Positions 35,002 to 42,706 of a stretch of DNA of 64,000 bases are shown one piece after another. The DNA is taken from NCBI GenBank assembly GCA_023701135.1, contig JAMPXP010000003.1:186001-250000 (forward strand), given 5' to 3'. Within the stretch, counting starts at the first letter, position 1; every line of letters starts with the position of its first letter. Position numbers and translations under genes: made by a program. The notes beneath the pieces were generated by a model. That model searched no databases. It saw nothing but the letters and a program-made list of their open reading frames with translations, and was not told the DNA's origin. Source of the DNA: Desulfobacula sp. (lineage in GTDB: Bacteria > Desulfobacterota > Desulfobacteria > Desulfobacterales > Desulfobacteraceae).

Positions 35002-35610
35002 ATGCTGTTGGAGATTAATCCGCAAAACCCCGGTGAAAGACAGATTTCGATTGTGGTCGATATTCTCAGAAAAGGGGGAATCATTGCCTATCCCACCGAT
35101 ACCTATTATGGTATCGGTTGTGATATCATGAACAAAAGAGCCATTGAAAAAATTTATACCCTTAAACAAAGGAGCAAGAACAATCCTTTCAGCTTTATAT
35201 GCCCGGATTTAAAAGATATTTCAAAATATGCCAAAGTTTCCAATTTTGCCTATAGAAACATGAAAAGACTTCTTCCCGGACCCTATACGTTTATCCTGAC
35301 CGGATCAAAGATGGTACCGAAAATCATGCTGACCAAACGAAAAACGGCAGGTATCAGGGTTCCGGACAATAAAATAGCCCTGACTCTGGCACATCAGCTC
35401 GGGAATCCCATTCTTTCGACCAGTGCTTCGGGGCCGGATGGAAAAATTTTTGATGACCCTTCACTGCTTCATGATCATTTTATCAAAACCATTGATGCCG
35501 TCATTGACGGCGGACCCGTTCCCGGATCACCTTCCAGCGTTATTTCGCTAATTGATGATGTACCGGAGATTATCCGTTACGGTGCCGGAAATATTGATAT
35601 CTTTGAATAG
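35002..35610 (+). CDS. Sua5/YciO/YrdC-family protein
   Basis: A 202-residue protein of the threonylcarbamoyl-AMP synthase superfamily. The nucleotide-binding signature GGIIAYPTDTYYGIGCD, KQRSKNNPFSFIC and the segment GPYTFILTGSK...GIRVPDN are present. The length and KNNP variant fit the YciO branch better than full Sua5/TsaC, so whether it makes t6A precursor is uncertain; MtaB in this window needs t6A made somewhere. Start ATG 35002 with a weak AGAGAAAG site. Its 3' end overlaps convergent sppA by 63 bases. Confidence 0.85.
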   Translation: MLLEINPQNPGERQISIVVDILRKGGIIAYPTDTYYGIGCDIMNKRAIEKIYTLKQRSKNNPFSFICPDLKDISKYAKVSNFAYRNMKRLLPGPYTFILTGSKMVPKIMLTKRKTAGIRVPDNKIALTLAHQLGNPILSTSASGPDGKIFDDPSLLHDHFIKTIDAVIDGGPVPGSPSSVISLIDDVPEIIRYGAGNIDIFE

Positions 35611-36450
35611 GGTATCTGCAAGCCTTTTAAAAAAGGTAATTTTGTCTTCCTTCGGATAAACCGGCTTTAATTTGCCTTCAATTCCAGCCAGTTCTCCTGC
35701 CCATTGGACCGCATCATCCAGATTGCCGATGCGGTCAACCAATTTGAGCGTGACAGCCTTTCGGCCGGTGTAAACCCTCCCGTCGGCAAGGGATGCAATG
35801 GTTTGAACGTCCATTTTCCGGGAATTGGCCACATCAGTGACAAACTGAAGGTGAAGATCATCCACGAGTTCCTGAAAAAGTTTTTTTTCAGATTCTTCAA
35901 GCTCTCTCAAAGGAGAGCCCATATCTTTATACTCACCGCTTTTAATAACCACCGGAGAAATGCCGATTTTTTTTGCAATCTCCATAATATTGGCATATTC
36001 CATGATGACCCCGATACTGCCGGTGATGGTCCCTGAATTGGCCATGATACCGTCCGTTGCAGAAGCAATATAATAACCGCCGGAAGCCGCTACTGATCCC
36101 ATGGAGGCAATGATCTTTTTATCGGTTTTCATTTTCATGATCTCGCGAAAAATTTCCTGGGAAGGACCGATGCCTCCACCGGGCGACTCAATTCGTAAAA
36201 TGATGGCCTTGATGGCAGGGTTTTCTTGAAATATTTTGAAATCCTTGAGGATTTCTTTTGAAGACAGGATCATTCCATTGATTTCAACAATGCCTACATT
36301 TCCTTCTGAATTGCTTGTCTCCCCTGAAAATTGTGTGTTGAACATTTTTGTGCCGGCAAACATAAAGGCCATGATGCTGATAAACATGAGCGTAAAGCAG
36401 GATGCCATGACCACTAAAAAGAATAAAAACGGGTGTCGTCTTGAAAACAT
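35548..36450 (-). CDS. sppA: Signal peptide peptidase SppA, short form
   Basis: A 300-residue membrane serine peptidase that degrades cleaved signal peptides. One N-terminal transmembrane helix (about 8-32) is followed by a ClpP-like fold with the nucleophile in SVAASGGYYIAS (Ser123) and the general-base lysine in the KSGEYKDMGSP region. This is the single-domain form, as in Gram-positive SppA. AGGA is 10 bases before ATG. Its last 63 bases are shared with the opposite-strand YciO-like gene. Confidence 0.92.
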   Translation of the reverse strand: MFSRRHPFLFFLVVMASCFTLMFISIMAFMFAGTKMFNTQFSGETSNSEGNVGIVEINGMILSSKEILKDFKIFQENPAIKAIILRIESPGGGIGPSQEIFREIMKMKTDKKIIASMGSVAASGGYYIASATDGIMANSGTITGSIGVIMEYANIMEIAKKIGISPVVIKSGEYKDMGSPLRELEESEKKLFQELVDDLHLQFVTDVANSRKMDVQTIASLADGRVYTGRKAVTLKLVDRIGNLDDAVQWAGELAGIEGKLKPVYPKEDKITFFKRLADTLFKDINISGTVTDNLRYIIN

Positions 36451-36491
36451 ATGAAATTCCTAATCATTGATTAAACATATCAAATGATGCA

Positions 36492-36525
36492 AAGGGCCGG
36501 AATAACGTTAAGTTATCCGGCCCTT
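36492..36525 (-). terminator. Terminator after rpsA
   Basis: GC-rich arms AAGGGCCGG and CCGGCCCTT, with TAAC/GTTA pairing continued inside, form a long hairpin about 65 bases past the rpsA stop, with TTT on the minus strand. It separates rpsA from sppA. Confidence 0.7.
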
Positions 36526-36591
36526 AAAGATTATTTGGAATACAGGGAGGGGTTGTATGCCGGATTAACAGGCGCAAGACCTCCCCATTGT

Positions 36592-38394
36592 TTATTTTTT
36601 GGCGTTCTGAATCCTGTTGGCTTCGATCTGTTCCTTGATATTGGTTCTCAGGATCTCACCAAAAGATGACGTTGCAGGTTTCATATTTTTAGCAAATTCT
36701 TCAAGATATTTTCCATCATCATCGTCATCTTCAAGACGTTTGATGGAAAGACCTATTCTTCGCTCGTCACTGTTGATATTCATCACTTTTGCAGTGATGG
36801 TATCTCCGACGGCATAATGTTCCTTAGGGCTCTTCACATTTTCTTTGCTGATTTCAGAGACATGAACAAGGCCTTCTATACCCTCCTCCAATTCCACAAA
36901 CACGCCAAAGTCGGTGAGATTGGTGATGACCCCGGATATTTCCTTGCCCACTTCATAGCGCTGGCTTACAGTCTCCCAGGGATCTTTCTGGGTCTGTTTG
37001 ATGCCAAGAGAAAATCTTTCATTGGCCTTGTCGATATCCAGAACAACGGCCTGAATCGTATCATTCTTCTTATACACTTCAGACGGGTGTTTGATTCTTT
37101 TTGTCCATGAAATGTCTGAGATATGAACAAGACCGTCAATATCATCATCAATTCCGATAAAAAGACCAAATTCCGTAATGTTCTTGATTTTCCCTTCAAT
37201 GATGGTGCCAACGGGATATTTTTGAGAAATCACTTCCCAGGGATTATCCACTGTTTGTTTAATACCCAGGGAAATTCTTCTGTTTTCCGGTTTCAGATCC
37301 AGAACAACCGCTTCAACTTCTTCTCCCACGGTTACCATCTGGGAGGGGTGGCGGATCTTTCGGGTCCAGGACATTTCAGAGACATGAATCAGACCTTCAA
37401 CACCTTCCTCAAGCTCGATAAAAGCGCCGTAATCCGTCAGGCTGACAACCTTGCCGGTAACTTTGGAACCCACCGGGTATTTGTGAATAGCCGTTGTCCA
37501 CGGATCAGGGGTCAGCTGTTTCATACCCAGTGAAACCCTTTCCTTTTCAAAATCATAGGAGAGAATTTTTACATTGATTTTGTCACCAACGGAAAAAAGT
37601 TCGGACGGGTGTTTTACCCTTCCCCATGAAATGTCGGTAATATGAAGAAGTCCGTCTACACCGCCAAGATCAACAAAGATACCATATTCGGTAATATTTT
37701 TAACAATACCTTCCATGACCTTGCCGTCTTCAATGGCATCCAGGGTCGTGGTTCTTAGTTTGTCTCTTTCAGCTTCAAGAAGGACTCGTCTTGAAAGAAC
37801 AATATTGTTTCTTTTTTTATTGTATTTCAGGATTTTGAAGGTATAGGTCCGATTCACCATTTCATCCATGTTGCGGATGGGTCTAAGATCTGCCTGGGAT
37901 CCGGGCAAAAATCCGATCAAGCCGATATCAACGGAGAAGCCGCCTTTGACGCGACTGGTGATAACACCCTTAATGGTTCCGTCGGCATCGTAAATATCTT
38001 TAATAGCATCCCATACCTTGACTTTTTTGGCTTTCTCATGGGACAGAAGGACAGTTTCTTCTTCTTCATCCCAGAGTTCAATCATTACCTCAACCTGATC
38101 GCCGACATGGACATTTACATTGCCTTTTTCATCAATGAATTCATGAATGGAGATCTGCCCCTCGGATTTATACCCGACATCCACAAGAACCGTGTCTCTT
38201 CCGATGGAAATGACGGTTCCGGTAACAACCTGGCCTTCTTCAAATTTTTTAAGGCTTGACTCGTAGATGTCTAAGAGTTCTCCCATGGTTTCTTCACCTG
38301 TGATTTCAGATAAAGAGGCTTCTTTTTTTTCTAATTTTTCTTCGGTTTCAGAATTCATTGTTTGGCTTTGATTTTCTTTAGAATTAGTGTTCAT
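36592..38394 (-). CDS. rpsA: 30S ribosomal protein S1
   Basis: A 600-residue S1 with six S1/OB-fold repeats between about residues 50 and 550, which bind mRNA on the 30S subunit. Repeats 3-6 share TEYGIFVDL, TDYGAFIELEEGVEGLIHVSEMSW, and similar blocks; repeats 1-2 are diverged, as is usual for the ribosome-anchoring half. An acidic patch EDDDDDGK comes after the last repeat. AGGGGGA is about 10 bases before ATG. It follows cmk by 109 bases, the widely conserved cmk-rpsA order. Confidence 0.96.
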   Translation of the reverse strand: MNTNSKENQSQTMNSETEEKLEKKEASLSEITGEETMGELLDIYESSLKKFEEGQVVTGTVISIGRDTVLVDVGYKSEGQISIHEFIDEKGNVNVHVGDQVEVMIELWDEEEETVLLSHEKAKKVKVWDAIKDIYDADGTIKGVITSRVKGGFSVDIGLIGFLPGSQADLRPIRNMDEMVNRTYTFKILKYNKKRNNIVLSRRVLLEAERDKLRTTTLDAIEDGKVMEGIVKNITEYGIFVDLGGVDGLLHITDISWGRVKHPSELFSVGDKINVKILSYDFEKERVSLGMKQLTPDPWTTAIHKYPVGSKVTGKVVSLTDYGAFIELEEGVEGLIHVSEMSWTRKIRHPSQMVTVGEEVEAVVLDLKPENRRISLGIKQTVDNPWEVISQKYPVGTIIEGKIKNITEFGLFIGIDDDIDGLVHISDISWTKRIKHPSEVYKKNDTIQAVVLDIDKANERFSLGIKQTQKDPWETVSQRYEVGKEISGVITNLTDFGVFVELEEGIEGLVHVSEISKENVKSPKEHYAVGDTITAKVMNINSDERRIGLSIKRLEDDDDDGKYLEEFAKNMKPATSSFGEILRTNIKEQIEANRIQNAKK

Positions 38395-38503
38395 TAATAA
38401 TATTCCCCCTAAACGAATTTTTGTACCTGATCATCATACGAGGATTATGGGCAAGTACAATTGACCTTTATACCAAGTAAAATATAAAAAATCAACAGGA
38501 TTG

Positions 38504-39172
38504 TTAAGCTTGTTCGGCTTTTTCGATATATCCCAGCATCTTTTCAACGACTTCGTCAACCGTCAGAAAAGTAGAATTGATTTTAACGGCATCTTCTGCC
38601 GGTTTAAGGGGTGCGGATTTCCTTTTTGAATCGTTGTTGTCCCTTTTTTCCATATCCTTTTGGACCCGGGATAAATTTTTCGTTTCTTCCGACATTTCAT
38701 CGAACCGCCTTCTGGCCCGGATTGCCAAATCGGCATAAAGAAAAAATTTATGGGAGGCCTCCGGAAAAACAACGGTCCCCATATCTCTTCCTTCAAAGAC
38801 GGCATCCTTTGTCCGGGCGATATTCCTTTGAATGTCAAGAAGGGCGGACCTTACCTGGGGCTTTGCCGAAGTGGATGAAGCCAGCATGGATATTTCAGGT
38901 GTCCTGATATAATCTGATATATCTCTTCCGGACGACATCAGGACAAGACGGTCTGCCTCCATGAGAAAATTCAAATCAAGGGTTTCTAAAAAACCTTCAA
39001 GAACATGATCATCTTCCCAGTTGATCTTCTGCCGCATAATTTCGAAGGCGACTCCCCTGTAAAGAGCACCGGTATCCACATAAATGCACCCCAGTTTTTG
39101 TGACAGACGTTTGCTGACAGTGGTTTTTCCCGCCCCTGCAGGTCCATCAATGGTTATGATTCTGGTTGGCAC
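38504..39172 (-). CDS. cmk: Cytidylate kinase
   Basis: A 222-residue kinase phosphorylating CMP and dCMP. The P-loop IDGPAGAGKTT begins at residue 7, DTGALYRG and EGRDMGTVVFPEA are family motifs, and ARRRFDEM lies in the lid. The start is set at GTG 39172 because AAGGA is seven bases upstream; a TTG at 39193 inside hisC would add seven residues. It sits between hisC and rpsA on the same strand. Confidence 0.92.
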   Translation of the reverse strand: MPTRIITIDGPAGAGKTTVSKRLSQKLGCIYVDTGALYRGVAFEIMRQKINWEDDHVLEGFLETLDLNFLMEADRLVLMSSGRDISDYIRTPEISMLASSTSAKPQVRSALLDIQRNIARTKDAVFEGRDMGTVVFPEASHKFFLYADLAIRARRRFDEMSEETKNLSRVQKDMEKRDNNDSKRKSAPLKPAEDAVKINSTFLTVDEVVEKMLGYIEKAEQA

Positions 39173-39182
39173 AGAAATATCC

Positions 39183-40274
39183 TTATCTTTCAAGGACCTT
39201 TTTAAGGGTATCCATCATCATTTTATTTTCTTCCCTGGTTCCGGCGGTGATCCTTAAAAAAGTGTCAAATCCATATGATTTCATGGATCTGACAATGACG
39301 CCGAACTTCAGCATTTCATTGAAAATCCGGGTTGCATCGGTCTTCAGATCCACCATTAGAAAATTGGACTGGGTGGGCAGACATCTCAATCCAAGGGCAT
39401 CCAATTCTGAAATGAGATAATCAAGGCCGTCATGTATGGTCCGTACCGTCTTTTCGACAAAGGCGTCATCTTCCAAGGCGGCAACGGCTGCTGCCTGGGC
39501 AAGGGTGTTGACGTTAAAGGGCTGGCGTATCCGGTTCAAGATCTCGGCTATTTCACTATCCATAATACCGTAGCCTACCCTGAATCCTGCAAGCCCATAT
39601 ACCTTGGAAAAGGTTCTCAGGGTGACAATCCTGGGATCAGCCAATGGGTTTTGGAGGGAATTGTATACTGCCTCATCCCTTACAAATTCGATATAGGCCT
39701 CATCCAAAATGAGGATCACGTCATCGGGCACCCCCGTTAAAAAAAGGTTGAAGGCCCGGGAGGAAATCGAGCTGCCCGTAGGATTAAACGGATTGGTGAT
39801 GAAAATCATCCTGGTTTTTGGGGTAATGGCCTCAATAATACCGTTCAGGTTGGTGGAAAAATCCACCAGGGGCACCATGATTGGTTTTCCTTTAGCGGTT
39901 TTGACACTGATTTCATACATTAAAAAGGACGGCAGCGGCATCACCGCTTCATCCCCCGGATTCAAGAACCCATGGCAAAGAAGTGCAATGATATCATCTG
40001 ATCCGTTTCCAAGGACAATATGATCCGGAGAAACCTTAAATTTTCGGGCAAGCTTATTCTTTAACAGATACCCTGAGGATTCCGGGTAGCGGTTCATTCC
40101 TCGCAAATGGGCATTGACGGCATCATGAACCATTGGGGAAAATCCCAGGGGATTTTCATTGGAGGCCAGCTTGATGATATCTTGGATATTATATTCTCTT
40201 TCAACTTCAGCAAGAGGCTTCCCTGCCTCATAGGCTTTGATGGAGGAGAGGGTTTCACTGATTTTAAATTTCAT
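39183..40274 (-). CDS. hisC: Histidinol-phosphate aminotransferase
   Basis: A 363-residue PLP aminotransferase acting late in histidine synthesis. NENPLGFSP, GNGSDDIIALLC, NPFNPTGS, DEAYIEF and the PLP lysine segment RTFSKVYGLAGFRVGYG are present. HisC-like enzymes can also act on aromatic amino acids or in tyrosine synthesis, and no other his gene is nearby. AGGAG lies 10 bases before ATG. Confidence 0.92.
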   Translation of the reverse strand: MKFKISETLSSIKAYEAGKPLAEVEREYNIQDIIKLASNENPLGFSPMVHDAVNAHLRGMNRYPESSGYLLKNKLARKFKVSPDHIVLGNGSDDIIALLCHGFLNPGDEAVMPLPSFLMYEISVKTAKGKPIMVPLVDFSTNLNGIIEAITPKTRMIFITNPFNPTGSSISSRAFNLFLTGVPDDVILILDEAYIEFVRDEAVYNSLQNPLADPRIVTLRTFSKVYGLAGFRVGYGIMDSEIAEILNRIRQPFNVNTLAQAAAVAALEDDAFVEKTVRTIHDGLDYLISELDALGLRCLPTQSNFLMVDLKTDATRIFNEMLKFGVIVRSMKSYGFDTFLRITAGTREENKMMMDTLKKVLER

Positions 40275-40380
40275 GTCCGGTTTGCTCCTATCATAAAAAA
40301 ATAATCATTAGTTAGGATTTGTAATTTTGTCAATGCTTATGATACTTAGAAGCTCTAAAGCGATAACTTAAGGGATTTTT

Positions 40381-41556
40381 ATGACACCTAAGATCATCAC
40401 CGGACTTGAAATTCTCATGGACCATCCGCCGGATCATTTATGGGGAAAGCGCTTGGGATTATTGTCCAATCCTGCATCCCTTCATAGTGATTTCAGGCAT
40501 GCAAAGGATTTGATCCATCATACTTTCCCCGGCCAATTGAGGGCTTTATTTTCACCCCAGCACGGGTTTTATGCGGAAAAACAGGACAATATGGTGGAAT
40601 CCGGGCATTTTATGGAGCCGGGTTTGAATATACCCGTATTCAGCCTGTACAATGAGACAAGGATCCCGACAAAAAAGATGTTTGACGAGATTGATGCCCT
40701 GCTCATTGATATCCAGGATGTGGGGACCCGGGTTTATACCTTTATCTACACCATCTCCTACTGTCTGGAAGCAGCCAAAAAATACAATAAACCGGTGGTG
40801 ATCCTGGACCGTCCCAATCCCATCGGCGGGTTGCAGGTGGAAGGCAATATCCTGATAAAAGACTGGGCCTCCTTTGTGGGAAGATTTCCCATCCCCATGC
40901 GCCACGGGCTCACCCTTGGAGAGATTTCACAATTGTTTAACCGGGAATTCGGTATTCATGCCGATCTCACCATTATCCCCATGAAAAACTGGAAAAGGCA
41001 TATGTACTGGCAGGACACCGGGCTTGTGTGGATTCCCCCTTCGCCCAACCTGCCCACCCCCCAGTCCTGCATGGTCTATCCGGGTCAGGTGATTTTTGAA
41101 GGGACCAATATATCCGAAGGCCGCGGGACCACCCTGCCCTTTGAACAATTCGGAGCCCCTTTTCTGGACACGGAAAAAATAAAATTTGAAGCAGAACCGC
41201 TTATCAAAGGAGCCGTTCTCCGGCCGGTTCATTTTGAACCCACTTCCGGGAAATGGCAGGGACAGGTCTGCAAAGGCTTTCAGATTCATATTACCTCAAA
41301 GGAGGAATATCATTCCTATCTCTCATCCCTCATCCTGATGCAATTGATGCTCAAACACCACCCCCATGAATTTAAATTTAAAGATCCGCCCTATGAATAT
41401 GAATTTGAACGGCTGCCCATGGATTTGCTCCTGGGAAATAAGACACTCCGTGAAAAAATTGTGGCCCTGGAGGACCCGGTCCGTTTATCAGACCAGTGGC
41501 AGGATGAGCTGAATGCGTTTAGATCCCTTTCAAGAAAGTATTATCTCTATGACTGA
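40381..41556 (+). CDS. namZ: Exo-beta-N-acetylmuramidase family protein (DUF1343/NamZ-like)
   Basis: A 391-residue DUF1343 protein. Signatures are LLSNPASL, FSPQHGFY, LLIDIQDVGTRVYTFIYT, ILDRPNPIGG and EGTNISEGRGTTLPFEQFGAP. Bacillus NamZ of this family removes terminal MurNAc from peptidoglycan fragments. No signal peptide is visible at the N-terminus (MTPKIITGLEILMD), so this one appears cytoplasmic and would act on imported fragments. AAGGG is six bases before ATG. It overlaps rnhA by eight bases. A MurNAc kinase/uridylyltransferase fusion about 4 kb downstream supports a recycling role. Confidence 0.88.
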   Translation: MTPKIITGLEILMDHPPDHLWGKRLGLLSNPASLHSDFRHAKDLIHHTFPGQLRALFSPQHGFYAEKQDNMVESGHFMEPGLNIPVFSLYNETRIPTKKMFDEIDALLIDIQDVGTRVYTFIYTISYCLEAAKKYNKPVVILDRPNPIGGLQVEGNILIKDWASFVGRFPIPMRHGLTLGEISQLFNREFGIHADLTIIPMKNWKRHMYWQDTGLVWIPPSPNLPTPQSCMVYPGQVIFEGTNISEGRGTTLPFEQFGAPFLDTEKIKFEAEPLIKGAVLRPVHFEPTSGKWQGQVCKGFQIHITSKEEYHSYLSSLILMQLMLKHHPHEFKFKDPPYEYEFERLPMDLLLGNKTLREKIVALEDPVRLSDQWQDELNAFRSLSRKYYLYD

Positions 41557-42238
41557 ACATGACCCGAAGGATTCCTGGAAAAGGATGAGTTTCAAGGGGA
41601 ATAAGGTCTGGGCTGAAATCCATGCCGACGGAACCCTCAAAGCCGAAAATGGAACCGTTAAGGTAAAATACAATTTGAATCAGGACTATGAATACAAAGC
41701 AAAAATAGAAAATTTATTCCCTGAAGACCAGGCAGTCCCTGCCGGAAAAAAACCATCTTCGCGGGCGGGCTCATTCTCGAAGACACCACAAAAGGGAATC
41801 TTAACGCCGGAAACCGTTATGGAGGACCTGCCGGATCCTTGTATCAAAATTTACACAGACGGCGCATCCTCAGGCAATCCAGGACCTGCCGGCATCGGTA
41901 TTGTTTTGATATATGGGGATAAGAAAAAAGAAATTTCTTCGTTCATCGGCAGAGCAACCAATAATACCGCCGAGTTGACGGCGATTAAAGTCGGGCTTGA
42001 AGAACTCAAACGCTTTGATTTGCCGGTCCGGGTTTTTTCCGATTCAAGTTATGCCATCGGTCTTTTGTCAAAAGGATGGAAAGCAAAGGCAAACCAGGAG
42101 CTTGTTTTTGAAATACGGTCCTTGATGAAAAAGTTCTCAGATCTTGCCTTTATAAAGGTAAAGGGCCATTCCGGTATAAAAGAAAACGAGGTGGCAGATT
42201 TTATGGCCACTTCGGCCATAAAAAAAGGCCTGTCTTAA
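41549..42238 (+). CDS. rnhA: Ribonuclease HI with N-terminal extension
   Basis: A 229-residue protein. Residues about 85-229 are an RNase HI domain cutting RNA in RNA-DNA hybrids: YTDGASSGNPGPAG (first Asp), NNTAELTAI (Glu), VFSDSSYAI (Asp) and VKGHSGIKENEVAD (His and last Asp). The first 80 residues are an extra region of unknown fold, with a Ser-rich linker. The start ATG 41549 lies in the namZ end; ATG 41584 is an alternative. The terminator hairpin overlaps its last codons. Confidence 0.9.
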   Translation: MTEHDPKDSWKRMSFKGNKVWAEIHADGTLKAENGTVKVKYNLNQDYEYKAKIENLFPEDQAVPAGKKPSSRAGSFSKTPQKGILTPETVMEDLPDPCIKIYTDGASSGNPGPAGIGIVLIYGDKKKEISSFIGRATNNTAELTAIKVGLEELKRFDLPVRVFSDSSYAIGLLSKGWKAKANQELVFEIRSLMKKFSDLAFIKVKGHSGIKENEVADFMATSAIKKGLS

Positions 42239-42249
42239 CAACAGGCCTT
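42225..42249. terminator. Bidirectional terminator embedded in the rnhA 3' end
   Basis: Arms AAGGCCTGT (42225-42233) and ACAGGCCTT (42241-42249) enclose seven bases containing the rnhA stop codon. On the minus strand it is followed by a T-run of six or more, ideal for the convergent small gene; on the plus strand ATTTTT comes seven bases after it. Confidence 0.75.
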
Positions 42250-42304
42250 GATATCATTTTTCTGAAAGATTTATGGTCTTGTATTCATCTGTCTCACGGC
42301 AACA

Positions 42305-42514
42305 TCAGTCTTTTGATGCCTCTGTCTCTTTTCCCTTTTCATTTTTCCATGTGTCTTTGAGTTCATCAAACCCCAGATAAAGGGCAAGGCCTCCGCCTAA
42401 CAGCAGAACCGGGGGAACACAACCTAAGATTAAATTAACAAACTGATTGAAGAAAACAGCCAACCCCACAAAACCCAAAAGCACTGCAATGGCTCCACCG
42501 ATTAATGTTTTCAT
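42305..42514 (-). CDS. 69-residue membrane protein, two transmembrane helices
   Basis: Two hydrophobic segments (about 4-27 and 30-48) separated by a short turn containing Cys32 and Pro-Pro, then a charged tail (DELKDTWKNEKGKETEASKD). A strong ribosome-binding site AGGAGG is eight bases before ATG, and a good terminator follows. It is clearly a real gene by these signs, but I do not recognise a function. Confidence 0.75.
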   Translation of the reverse strand: MKTLIGGAIAVLLGFVGLAVFFNQFVNLILGCVPPVLLLGGGLALYLGFDELKDTWKNEKGKETEASKD

Positions 42515-42706
42515 ACGGATATCCTCCTAAAAAATAATTAAGTATTCATTTTCAATAAAAATGTATGGAAATCATAAAGACAGGCAAAAAAATAACACAT
42601 GGCATTGCTTTTGACAAGACTATTTTAAGATTGCCATTCCAGCCAACCAATGATAATAAATATAGGTTTTAATGGGGTATGCGAACATCCTTTAAAAGGA
42701 AAAATA

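Noticed and set aside
42515-42706. Promoter-like TTGACA between the small membrane gene and plsB
   Set aside because: No matching -10 at 16-18 bases, so not listed as a promoter.
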